Positions 16,130 to 24,000 of a stretch of DNA of 64,000 nucleotides are shown here, in pieces. The stretch is taken from NCBI RefSeq assembly GCF_000826545.1, contig NZ_CDME01000015.1:450207-514206 (forward strand), read 5' to 3'. Positions within the stretch are counted from its first letter, which is position 1, and each line of letters starts with the position of its first letter. The notes beneath the pieces were generated by a model. The model was not told where the DNA came from. It searched no databases and saw only the letters and a list, made by a program, of their open reading frames with translations. A program made the position numbers and the translations under genes. Origin of the DNA: Kibdelosporangium sp. MJ126-NF4 (GTDB lineage Bacteria; Actinomycetota; Actinomycetes; Mycobacteriales; Pseudonocardiaceae).

Positions 16130-19100
16130 GTGCCAGCCGTGTCCAGCAGCAGCCCTGCGTCACAGTTCGGCCCCAACGAGTGGCTCGTCGAAGAGATGTA
16201 CGAGCAGTTCCTCGCGGATCCCACATCGGTAGACCCCGCGTGGCACGACTTCTTCGCCGACTACAAGCCCACACAGCAGCGGGCTCAGGGCGTGGCCAGC
16301 AACAGCGCCACAGGGCAGACAACGACGGTCACCAAGATCGAACCGCCCGCTCCCGACACCAACGGCCAGGCGCCCGCCGCCCCGAAGGCAGCGGCACCCA
16401 AGGCAGTCGCGCCCAAGGCAGCGCAGCCCAAGGCGACCGCACCATCATCGGCACCCCCGAAGCCGACGAAGGCCGCGCCCGCCGCCGCGAAGAAGCCGGA
16501 GCCCGCGAAAGCCGACGGTGACACCAGCAAGCCGATCCGCGGTGCCGCCGCCGCGATCGCCAAGAACATGGAACAGTCGCTGACGGTCCCCACCGCCACG
16601 AGCGTGCGTGCGGTGCCCGCCAAGCTGCTGTTCGACAACCGGGTCGTGATCAACAACCGCTTGCGTCGCACCCGGGGCGGCAAGATCTCCTTCACGCACC
16701 TGATCGGGTACGCCCTGGTGCGTGCGCTGAAGGACTACCCGAACATGAACCGGCACTACGCGCTGGTCGAGGGCAAGGCGCAGCTGGTCACGCCCGAGCA
16801 CGTGAACCTCGGCCTCGCGATCGACCTGCCGGGCAAGGACGGGCAGCGCACCCTCGTGGTCGCGTCCATCAAGGGCTGCGAGGAGATGACCTTCGCGCAG
16901 TTCTGGCAGGCCTACGAGGACCTGATCCGCAAGGCTCGCGGTGGCCACCTGGGCACCGAGGACTTCGCCGGAACCACGATCTCGCTGACCAACCCGGGCA
17001 CCATCGGCACCAACCACTCGGTGCCGAGGCTGACCGCGGGCCAGGGCGCGATCATCGGTGTCGGCGCGATGGAGTACCCGGCGCAGTACCAGGGCACCAG
17101 TGAGAAGGCCCTGGTCGAGATGGGCATCAGCAAGATCATGACGCTGACGTCCACCTACGACCACCGGATCATCCAGGGCGCCGAGTCCGGCGAGTTCCTC
17201 CGCCGGATCCACCAGCTGCTGCTGGGCGAGGACAAGTTCTTCGACGACGTCTTCACCTCGCTGCGCATCCCCTACGAGCCGATCCGCTGGGTGCAGGACA
17301 TCCCGGAGGGCACGCTCGACAAGGCCGCCCGTGTCATCGAGCTGATCGACGCGTTCCGCAACCGCGGCCACCTGATGGCCGACACGGACCCGCTGAACTA
17401 CCGCCAGCGCCGTCACGACGACCTGGACATCCTGTCCCACGGCCTGACCCTGTGGGACCTCGACCGCGAGTTCGCCGTCGGCGGCTTCGCAGGTCAGGAG
17501 CGGATGAAGCTGCGGGACGTGCTGAGTGTGCTGCGTGACTCGTACTGCCGGACCGTCGGCATCGAGTACACGCACATCCTCGACCCGGGTGAGCGCCGGT
17601 GGATCCAGGACCGGGTGGAGATCCCGCACGAGAAGCCCGACGCGGCCGTGCAGAAGTACATCCTCTCGAAGCTCAACGCCGCCGAGGCGTTCGAGACGTT
17701 CCTGCAGACCAAGTACGTCGGCCAGAAGCGGTTCTCGCTGGAGGGCGGCGAGAGCGTCATCCCGCTGCTGGACACCATCCTGGACAAGGCCGCCGAGTCC
17801 GAGCTGGACGAGGTCGTGATCGGCATGCCGCACCGCGGCAGGCTGAACGTGCTGGCCAACATCGTCGGCAAGCCGATCTCGCAGATCTTCCGCGAGTTCG
17901 AGGGCAACCTCGACCCCGGCCAGGCGCACGGCTCCGGCGACGTGAAGTACCACCTCGGTGCCGAGGGCAAGTACTTCCGGATGTTCGGCGACGGCGAGAC
18001 CAAGGTGTCGCTGACCGCCAACCCGTCGCACCTGGAGACGGTCGACCCGGTGCTCGAGGGCATCGTGCGGGCCAAGCAGGACCTCCTCGACAAGGGTGGA
18101 GACGCGGGCGGCTTCTCCGTCCTGCCGGTCGCCCTACACGGTGACGCGGCGTTCGCGGGCCAGGGTGTCGTGGCCGAGACGCTGAACCTGGCGCTGCTGC
18201 GCGGCTACCGCACCGGCGGCACGGTGCACGTGATCATCAACAACCAGGTCGGCTTCACCACCGCGCCGGAGCACTCGCGCTCCAGCCAGTACGCGACCGA
18301 CGTCGCCAAGATGATCCAGGCGCCGGTGTTCCACGTGAACGGCGACGACCCGGAGGCCTGCCACTGGGTGGCCAGCCTCGCGATGGACTACCGCCAGGCG
18401 TTCAACAAGGACGTCGTGATCGACATGCTGTGCTACCGGCGCCGTGGCCACAACGAGGGCGACGACCCGTCGATGACGCAGCCCGCGATGTACGACATCA
18501 TCGACACCAAGCGCAGCGTGCGTAAGACGTACACCGAGGCCCTGATCGGCCGCGGCGACATCTCCGTCGAAGAGGCCGAGAAGGCACTGCGCGACTTCTC
18601 CTCGCAGCTCGAGCACGTCTTCAACGAGGTGCGCGAGCTCGAGAAGCACCCACCGGTGCCCAGCCCGTCGGTCGAGGAGGAGCAGCAGGTGCCCGCCCGC
18701 GTGCCGACCGCGGTGGCGCGTGAGGTGATCGAGACGATCGCCGACGCGCACATCAACCTGCCGGAGGGCTTCACCCCGCACCCGAGAGTCAAGCCGGTGC
18801 TGGAGCGGCGCGCCAAGATGGCCCGCGACGGTGACATCGACTGGGCGTTCGGCGAGCTGCTGGCGTTCGGTTCGCTGGCGATGGAGGGCAAGCTGATCCG
18901 GTTGGCGGGTCAGGACTCGCGGCGCGGCACGTTCGTGCAGCGGCACTCGGTGGTCGTGGACCGCAAGACCGGCCAGGAGTACACGCCGTTGCAGAACCTG
19001 AGCGAGGACCAGGGCAAGTTCCTGGTGTACGACTCGGCGCTGTCGGAGTACGCGGCGGTCGGCTTCGAGTACGGCTACTCGGTCGCCAACGGCGACGCGC

Positions 19101-19867
19101 TGGTGCTGTGGGAAGCGCAGTTCGGTGACTTCGTCAACGGCGCGCAGTCGGTGATCGACGAGTTCATCTCGTCGTCGGAGGCCAAGTGGGGCCAGCTGTC
19201 GGACGTCGTGCTGCTGCTGCCGCACGGCCACGAGGGCCAGGGCCCGGACCACACGTCCGGCCGGATCGAGCGCTGGCTGCAGCTGTGCGCGGAGGGCTCG
19301 ATGACCGTGGCGGTCCCGTCCACCCCGGCGAACTACTTCCACCTGCTGCGCAGGCACGCGCTGGACGGCGTGACCAGGCCGTTGATCGTCTTCACGCCGA
19401 AGTCGATGCTGCGCAACAAGGCGGCGGTGAGCCCGGTGGAGGACTTCACCTCGGACCGGTTCATGTCGGTGCTCGACGACCCGACGCAGCCGGACCCGCA
19501 AGGCGTGCGCAAGATCCTGTTCGTGTCCGGCAAGCTCTACTACGAGCTGGCGGCCGAGCAGGCCAAGCGCGGCGTGACCGACACCGCGATCGTGCGTGTC
19601 GAGCAGCTCTACCCGGTGCCGCAGAAGAAGCTCGGCCTGATCTTCGAGCGCTACCCGAACGCGCACGACGTGCGCTGGGTGCAGGAGGAGCCGGCCAACC
19701 AGGGCTCGTGGCCGTTCTACGGCCTGTTCGTGCGGGAGAAGTTCCCTGAGCGGATGGGCACCATGAAGCGCGTCTCGCGGCGCCCGATGTCGGCCCCGTC
19801 GGTGGGGTCGTCGAAGGTGCACGAGGTCGAGCAGCGTGAGCTGATCGACAAGGCCTTCGCGGACTGA
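16130..19867 (+). CDS. kgd: multifunctional 2-oxoglutarate decarboxylase/dehydrogenase E1-E2
   Basis: The 1245-residue product has the actinobacterial Kgd/OdhA layout. A short E1 N-terminus ([15 protein letters not shown]) is followed by an Ala/Pro/Lys-rich linker (residues 75-135), an E2-type acyltransferase core (residues 140-370) and the thiamine-diphosphate E1 ([34 protein letters not shown]). It feeds 2-oxoglutarate into the TCA cycle as succinyl-CoA or succinate semialdehyde. In mycobacteria its activity is set by the FHA protein GarA. The GTG at 16130 has AGAGG only three bases away; the GTG at 16139 is an equally good start and matches the mycobacterial N-terminus better. A strong terminator follows. 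Confidence 0.96.
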   Translation: MPAVSSSSPASQFGPNEWLVEEMYEQFLADPTSVDPAWHDFFADYKPTQQRAQGVASNSATGQTTTVTKIEPPAPDTNGQAPAAPKAAAPKAVAPKAAQPKATAPSSAPPKPTKAAPAAAKKPEPAKADGDTSKPIRGAAAAIAKNMEQSLTVPTATSVRAVPAKLLFDNRVVINNRLRRTRGGKISFTHLIGYALVRALKDYPNMNRHYALVEGKAQLVTPEHVNLGLAIDLPGKDGQRTLVVASIKGCEEMTFAQFWQAYEDLIRKARGGHLGTEDFAGTTISLTNPGTIGTNHSVPRLTAGQGAIIGVGAMEYPAQYQGTSEKALVEMGISKIMTLTSTYDHRIIQGAESGEFLRRIHQLLLGEDKFFDDVFTSLRIPYEPIRWVQDIPEGTLDKAARVIELIDAFRNRGHLMADTDPLNYRQRRHDDLDILSHGLTLWDLDREFAVGGFAGQERMKLRDVLSVLRDSYCRTVGIEYTHILDPGERRWIQDRVEIPHEKPDAAVQKYILSKLNAAEAFETFLQTKYVGQKRFSLEGGESVIPLLDTILDKAAESELDEVVIGMPHRGRLNVLANIVGKPISQIFREFEGNLDPGQAHGSGDVKYHLGAEGKYFRMFGDGETKVSLTANPSHLETVDPVLEGIVRAKQDLLDKGGDAGGFSVLPVALHGDAAFAGQGVVAETLNLALLRGYRTGGTVHVIINNQVGFTTAPEHSRSSQYATDVAKMIQAPVFHVNGDDPEACHWVASLAMDYRQAFNKDVVIDMLCYRRRGHNEGDDPSMTQPAMYDIIDTKRSVRKTYTEALIGRGDISVEEAEKALRDFSSQLEHVFNEVRELEKHPPVPSPSVEEEQQVPARVPTAVAREVIETIADAHINLPEGFTPHPRVKPVLERRAKMARDGDIDWAFGELLAFGSLAMEGKLIRLAGQDSRRGTFVQRHSVVVDRKTGQEYTPLQNLSEDQGKFLVYDSALSEYAAVGFEYGYSVANGDALVLWEAQFGDFVNGAQSVIDEFISSSEAKWGQLSDVVLLLPHGHEGQGPDHTSGRIERWLQLCAEGSMTVAVPSTPANYFHLLRRHALDGVTRPLIVFTPKSMLRNKAAVSPVEDFTSDRFMSVLDDPTQPDPQGVRKILFVSGKLYYELAAEQAKRGVTDTAIVRVEQLYPVPQKKLGLIFERYPNAHDVRWVQEEPANQGSWPFYGLFVREKFPERMGTMKRVSRRPMSAPSVGSSKVHEVEQRELIDKAFAD

Positions 19868-19887
19868 CCGCTTAGATGTAGAAAGAT

Positions 19888-19922
19888 GGCTCCCGGGGCA
19901 CGCGCCCCGGGAGCCGCTTTTT
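19888..19922 (+). terminator. rho-independent terminator after kgd
   Basis: GGCTCCCGGGGC (19888-19899) pairs perfectly with GCCCCGGGAGCC (19904-19915) over the loop ACGC, followed by GCTTTTT. It lies just behind the kgd stop and before the next small gene. Confidence 0.9.
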
Positions 19923-19937
19923 GTATGGAGAGACCGC

Positions 19938-20117
19938 ATGTACTTCACTGACCGTGGTATCGAGGAGCTCGAAGGACGCCGTGGCGACGAGGAAGTGACC
20001 CTCGGCTGGCTGTCGGAGAAGCTCCGCGCCTTCGTCGACGCCAACCCCGACTACGAGGAAGCCATCGAGCGCCTCGCCACGTTCCTCGCCCGCGACGACG
20101 AGGACATCGACGACTAG
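19938..20117 (+). CDS. DUF6104-like small acidic protein
   Basis: A 59-residue frame starting at ATG 19938: MYFTDRGIEELEGRRGDEEV, then VTLGWLSEKLRAFVDANPDYEE and the acidic end ARDDEDIDD. This matches a short family found behind kgd in many Streptomyces and relatives (DUF6104), recognised here from memory of its start and size. The sequence is strongly helical and acidic. Function unknown. GGAGAGACCGC just upstream provides a ribosome binding site. The kgd terminator separates it from kgd, although read-through or a promoter inside the hairpin region is possible. Confidence 0.75.
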   Translation: MYFTDRGIEELEGRRGDEEVTLGWLSEKLRAFVDANPDYEEAIERLATFLARDDEDIDD

Positions 20118-20485
20118 GGCCTTGGAAACTGGCCGGGCCTGTGCGGTGCGAAGGCTGGTTGGGCTGGAACGTATTCGTCGGTCAGCTGGCTGAAGATCAG
20201 CTGCGCCTCCGGGCCGTGCTTGCGTGCCGCGGTGTTGAGCGTGGCCGGATCAGTGGCGGGCCAGCGTCCGGTGTCGAGCCGACGGATCACCGTCTGCAAG
20301 GCGGTGATCTCCTCCGAGGCCGTGAAGGTGCAGTGGCCCGCGCGGTTGATCTGGTACTGCCGCAGGTTGTCCCGATTCCACACCCGGTCGGCGTAGACAC
20401 GGTCGTTCGACAGCGGTGACCCGGTACTTCGCGCCGTCGATCTCCCCCCCTCGTACCGGACAACCGCATGAAACCTTTGTACTCG
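20114..20485 (-). pseudogene. C-terminal remnant of an alpha/beta-hydrolase
   Basis: On the minus strand one frame reads NDRVYADRVWNRDNL, QYQINRAGHCTFTASEE and TALQTVIRRLDTGRWP. This looks like the end of a secreted alpha/beta hydrolase, with GHCTFT holding the catalytic histidine. The expected preceding words, DGAKYRVTAVE, sit in a different frame between about 20413 and 20450, so the frame has shifted next to the run of G residues (C on the plus strand). The nucleophile half of the gene is absent, with the terminator of the neighbouring exporter operon in its place. A dead fragment is the best reading. Confidence 0.65.
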
Positions 20486-20494
20486 GCAGGTCAA

Positions 20495-20527
20495 ACACCC
20501 CCTTGCCCGTCGCGGGCAAGGGGGTGT
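20495..20527 (-). terminator. terminator of the DrrAB-like operon
   Basis: ACACCCCCTTGCCC (20495-20508) pairs perfectly with GGGCAAGGGGGTGT (20514-20527) over GTCGC; read on the minus strand it is followed by TTGACC. It stands 16 bases after the permease stop. Confidence 0.8.
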
Positions 20528-20543
20528 CTCCTCTCCCCTCGGA

Positions 20544-21320
20544 TCAGGTCGCGCGCGGGCGGTTGTACTGCTTGCGGGCCCAGAGGAAGCCGATGAGGCT
20601 GAGCACGACGCACCAGACGACAGTGAGAACGGCGCTGTTGCCGATCGGGGTGCCCATCAGCAGGCCGCGGATGGTTTCGATGACCGGTGTGTAGGGCTGG
20701 TTCTCGGCGAACCAGCGGACCGGGCCGGACATCGAGCCGGTCGGGACGAAGGCACTGCTGATGAACGGCAGGAACTGCAGGATCAGGGACAAGCTGTTGG
20801 CACCAGCCGGAGTTGCCGCCTTCAGCCCGAAGCAAACCGCCAGCCAGGTGACCGCGAACGTCAGCAGGACGTACACGCCGAGCACGGCCACCCAGTCCCC
20901 GAAGCTCGCCTGCGGGCTGAACCCGAGCAGCAACGCCAACCCGATCACCAGTGCCCCGCTGACCACCGTACGGACCACACTGCCGATGACCTGTCCGATC
21001 AGGATGGACGACCGGGCGATGTCCATCGTGCGGAACCTGGAGATGATGCCTTCGGCCATGTCCTGGCAGATCTTGATCGCGGTCGCGGCCGACCCGGCGC
21101 CCGCGGCCATGATGATGATCCCCGGTGTCAGGTAGTCGACGTAGTCGCTGCCGGAACCGGAACCACCGATCGCACCGCCGAAAACGCCGACGAACAGCAG
21201 CATCATGAACACCGGTACGGCGATCCCGCTGATGGTCATCATCAGGTTGCGCCGGGAGTGCGTGAAGTCGCGGCGCAGCATGGTGGTGGAGTCGCGCACG
21301 GTGAGCGCAAGGGTGCTCAT
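20544..21320 (-). CDS. ABC-2 permease, DrrB-like
   Basis: A 258-residue membrane protein starting MSTLALTVRDSTTMLRRDFTHSRRN, with about six hydrophobic stretches (MTISGIAVPVFMMLLFVGVF, VLLTFAVTWLAVCFGLKA and others). It contains the DrrB-family loop DMAEGIISRFRTMDIARSSI. DrrB proteins form the membrane channel of daunorubicin-type efflux pumps; the substrate here is unknown. Its start overlaps the stop of the ATPase gene by four bases. It is the last gene of a likely four-gene unit headed by a ribbon-helix-helix protein. Confidence 0.88.
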   Translation of the reverse strand: MSTLALTVRDSTTMLRRDFTHSRRNLMMTISGIAVPVFMMLLFVGVFGGAIGGSGSGSDYVDYLTPGIIIMAAGAGSAATAIKICQDMAEGIISRFRTMDIARSSILIGQVIGSVVRTVVSGALVIGLALLLGFSPQASFGDWVAVLGVYVLLTFAVTWLAVCFGLKAATPAGANSLSLILQFLPFISSAFVPTGSMSGPVRWFAENQPYTPVIETIRGLLMGTPIGNSAVLTVVWCVVLSLIGFLWARKQYNRPRAT

Positions 21321-22246
21321 CGGACACCATCCTTTGTGGTCAGAGCGAAGAAGACGTCGTCGAGGTCGGGCAGGTGCACGGACAGGCTGGCGACGTCGAT
21401 CCTGTTGTGGTCCAGGTGGTCCAGCAGTGATCGCAGCGAGTGCACACCACCGTCGGACGGCACGTCCAGGGTCAATGTGTCGTCGTCACGGGTCGCGTTG
21501 CCGAACAGGTGAGCCGCGTGGTCCAGCCGCGGCGCGTCGGCGAACTGGAGCCGGACGTGACCGCCGGGGATCATCCGCTTGAGCTGGTCGGCCGTGCCCT
21601 CGGCGACCAGCTTGCCGCCGTTGAGCACGGCGATCCGGTCGGCGAGCTGGTCGGCTTCCTCGAGGTACTGCGTGGTGAGGAAGATCGTCACGCCGTCCTT
21701 GACCAAATGCCGGATGATGTCCCACATCGTGCGGCGGCTGCGCGGGTCAAGGCCGGTGGTCGGCTCGTCGAGGAAGATGATCCGCGGCGCGCCGGTCAGC
21801 GTCATCGCCAGGTCCAGCCTGCGGCGCATCCCGCCCGAGTACTGCATCGGTGTCTTTCGGGCGGCTTCGACGAGGTCGAACTGTTCGAGCAGGTCCGCCG
21901 TGCGCCTGCGTCCCTCCACCTTGGACAGGTGGTGCAGGTCGCACATCAGCAGCAGGTTCTCCTCGCCGGTGAGCATGGTGTCCACTGCGGAGAACTGGCC
22001 GGTGACGCCGATCGACCCCCGGACACCGCCCGGGTTGACGGCCAGATCATGGCCCGCCACAACGGCTTGGCCGTCGTCGGCGGCCAGTAACGTCGAGAGG
22101 ATCTGCACGGTCGTCGTCTTGCCTGCCCCGTTCGGGCCGAGCAGGGAGAAGATCGTTCCCTCGGCGACGCGCAGGTCGATGCCGTCGAGCACGACCTTGT
22201 CGCCGTAGGACTTGCGCAGCCCGGTCGCGTTGATCGCGAATGTCAT
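21317..22246 (-). CDS. ABC ATPase, DrrA-like
   Basis: The 309-residue ATPase has Walker A GPNGAGKTT, signature YSGGMRRRLDLAMTL and Walker B IIFLDEPTTGLD. The C-terminal part (about 220-309) has the DrrA-type regulatory extension ending SLSVHLPDLDDVFFALT. It energises the overlapping permease in export of hydrophobic compounds. GTGAGG is the ribosome binding site. A 104-base gap with a CAAGCGCTTG palindrome separates it from the DUF4097 gene, so the pump could have its own promoter. Confidence 0.9.
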   Translation of the reverse strand: MTFAINATGLRKSYGDKVVLDGIDLRVAEGTIFSLLGPNGAGKTTTVQILSTLLAADDGQAVVAGHDLAVNPGGVRGSIGVTGQFSAVDTMLTGEENLLLMCDLHHLSKVEGRRRTADLLEQFDLVEAARKTPMQYSGGMRRRLDLAMTLTGAPRIIFLDEPTTGLDPRSRRTMWDIIRHLVKDGVTIFLTTQYLEEADQLADRIAVLNGGKLVAEGTADQLKRMIPGGHVRLQFADAPRLDHAAHLFGNATRDDDTLTLDVPSDGGVHSLRSLLDHLDHNRIDVASLSVHLPDLDDVFFALTTKDGVR

Positions 22247-22264
22247 GGTTCCTCACTGAAGTAG

Positions 22265-22302
22265 CAAGCGCTTGGTTGGCTCACCGGGGCATACCTCTGC
22301 CC
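22265..22302. promoter_or_regulatory. palindromes in the gap before the DrrA-like gene
   Basis: CAAGCGCTTG (22265-22274) is a perfect 10-base palindrome, and CCGGGGCA with TGCCCTGG (22284-22304) form an 8-bp dyad with one mismatch around 6 bases. They stand 20-60 bases before the ATPase start and could be operators of an internal promoter. No regulator is identified. Confidence 0.35.
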
Positions 22303-22350
22303 TGGCGCGAATTCGTGGTGGGAAAGGAAAGTACTGAGAGGAAAGGAAGC

Positions 22351-23190
22351 TCAGGCCGCGCGGTGGACGGTGATGTTGCCGAATCCGGTGTGCACGCGGA
22401 CTTCCACGGTCTCTTCGTTCTGCGCCGGGGCGTCGGTGTTCTCCAGGTTGTTGCGGACCTTGCCGTGCTTCGTGGTGAGCTCCAGCCAGGCGGCGGTTCC
22501 CTTGCGGACACCGACTTCCACGCCACCGTGGCTGGTGGTCAGCGTTGCCGTGCCGCGCACCACCTCGCCGACGCGGATGTCGCCGTGCGAGTTCTTGACC
22601 GTCACCCCGGCAGACACCGACTCGACGTCGACTCCGCCGTTGCTCGCGATGACCCGCAGTTCGCCGGTCACGTCGCCGATCCTGATGTGGCCATTGGTGT
22701 TCTTGACGACCGCGGTGCCGTCGACCTTGCCGACACTGACCTCGCCGGAGCCGGTCCGCAGGTCGGCGTGCCCGGTCACCTGGCCGACAACCAGGTTCCC
22801 GTGTCCGGTGTCGACGTTCAACGGGCCCGTCTGCTCGAACCGCGCGCCACCGTGCTGCGACTTGTACCGCACCTCGCCGAGGCGGCCTTCGACACGGAGG
22901 TCGACGACCTGGCTGTCCCCGCTCAGCCTGCTGCCCGTCGGCACCTCGATGGTGATGTCGACGGTGCCGCCCTTGCCGACCATCGGCCATTTCGGCGTCC
23001 TGATCAGCAGCCGACCGTTCGAGTATTCGACGACGGTCTTCTCGACCGCCTTTCGGTCGTTGCTACTGGATTCCTGCTGCGGGCGGACATCGACAACAGT
23101 GTCGGTGCGGTCGCTGGCGTGCACGCGGGCTTCACCGACCGACATCTCAAGCGTGACGGCAATGGGTTCCGGAGTCCGAAAAACAGTCAT
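22351..23190 (-). CDS. DUF4097-family beta-helix protein
   Basis: The 279-residue protein consists of short repeating beta strands with alternating Gly/Asp/Val (VDTGHGNLVVGQVTGHADL, RTGSGEVSVGKVDGTAVV, KNTNGHIRIGDVTGELRV). This is typical of the DUF4097 right-handed beta-helix group. No signal peptide or membrane segment is present, so this member is cytosolic. Members often accompany membrane-stress or efflux genes, but their molecular role is unknown to me. AAAGGAA precedes the ATG. It is 30 bases downstream of the ribbon-helix-helix gene, almost certainly in the same transcript. Confidence 0.82.
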   Translation of the reverse strand: MTVFRTPEPIAVTLEMSVGEARVHASDRTDTVVDVRPQQESSSNDRKAVEKTVVEYSNGRLLIRTPKWPMVGKGGTVDITIEVPTGSRLSGDSQVVDLRVEGRLGEVRYKSQHGGARFEQTGPLNVDTGHGNLVVGQVTGHADLRTGSGEVSVGKVDGTAVVKNTNGHIRIGDVTGELRVIASNGGVDVESVSAGVTVKNSHGDIRVGEVVRGTATLTTSHGGVEVGVRKGTAAWLELTTKHGKVRNNLENTDAPAQNEETVEVRVHTGFGNITVHRAA

Positions 23191-23220
23191 GACAGCATTT
23201 CCTTTCAGAGCGTGGTTCGG

Positions 23221-23718
23221 TTAACGGACCCAGCCGGAGAAACTCTGGCCATCCCACGAACCGCGGGGTTGTGTCCTGGTGGCACCATCGGCGTCGACCA
23301 TGGTGGCGACGGCACGCACGAGCCACGCGTTGATCGACAGCCCGTCCCGGTTGGCGGCCTGCTCGACGCGCTGTTTGAGCTGCTCAGGGAGCCGGAAGTT
23401 GATCCGGGCGGTGGCCGCCTCGTCGGCGAGCGGCACCGGGACGGGCGCGAGTTCCGGCTCCACCTCGCCTGGCACCACGGGTGGCACCACCACGAAGTCG
23501 GGATCCCGTCCCCGTAGCCGGACCTCGACCGATCCGGGCAGAAGATCACGGGTGATCTCCGCCGCGGCCGCCGACAAGGCGTCAAGCAGCGTCAGCCGGG
23601 TCGCCGAGTCCAGCGGCGCGGTCAGCCGCTCAGCCAGGGCCCTGGCCTCCGCGCCGCCGGCTTCCGCAGCGGTCGCCAGTTCGGCGCGGAGATTCTCGAC
23701 GTACGGGGTGAGGTCCAT
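23221..23718 (-). CDS. ribbon-helix-helix (HicB/Arc-like) DNA-binding protein
   Basis: A 165-residue protein. The first 75 residues are alpha-helical (YVENLRAELATAAEAGG), followed by a Pro/Val-rich linker and, at residues 115-150, a ribbon-helix-helix unit: ARINFRLPEQLKQRVEQAA then GLSINAWLVRAVATMV. This resembles HicB antitoxins, yet no HicA-like toxin is adjacent. Its role is probably autorepression of the downstream DUF4097 and exporter genes. The region over and upstream of its start holds an array of TGRCACCA boxes, a natural target for such proteins. The ATG at 23718 is chosen because the helical start begins there. Confidence 0.82.
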   Translation of the reverse strand: MDLTPYVENLRAELATAAEAGGAEARALAERLTAPLDSATRLTLLDALSAAAAEITRDLLPGSVEVRLRGRDPDFVVVPPVVPGEVEPELAPVPVPLADEAATARINFRLPEQLKQRVEQAANRDGLSINAWLVRAVATMVDADGATRTQPRGSWDGQSFSGWVR

Positions 23719-23835
23719 GGCACCAACTATGACACCACGATGGCACCACCGCAACCCCATTCTGGCATCACGCGACGTTTACCCAGGTCAGCGCCATTAA
23801 ACTCGTGGCACCACCACTGGTGCCACGTGACACCA
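23716..23835. promoter_or_regulatory. array of TGRCACCA boxes, probable operator of the RHH protein
   Basis: On the plus strand TGGCACCA or TGACACCA occurs at 23717, 23729, 23740, 23806 and 23828, with TGGCATCA at 23763. An inverted copy (TGGTGCCA) at 23818 forms with the 23806 copy a perfect palindrome of 9-base arms GTGGCACCA around CCAC (23805-23826). The first three copies are 11-12 bases apart, one helical turn, and overlap the start codon of the ribbon-helix-helix gene. Proteins of this fold, such as plasmid omega repressors, bind such short phased repeats. Further copies lie inside the gene at 23280, 23470 and 23482. Confidence 0.6.
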
Positions 23836-24000
23836 CCACCGACACACCGCCCCACCCGGTGGGGCGGACGCAGCGTCCGAATCCGCGCTCGCCAAAGCGG
23901 CCGCGTCCGGACCGAGTACACCCCTTACTCGGTCCGGGCGTGCACCCCTGCGTACAGTTGAATGCCTTCTCGACGGCCTCGGCGATAAGGATCTTGTTCT

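Noticed and set aside
23221..23718. A HicAB toxin-antitoxin system
   Set aside because: The ribbon-helix-helix protein resembles HicB, but no small HicA-like or other toxin gene is adjacent; its neighbours are DUF4097 and exporter genes.
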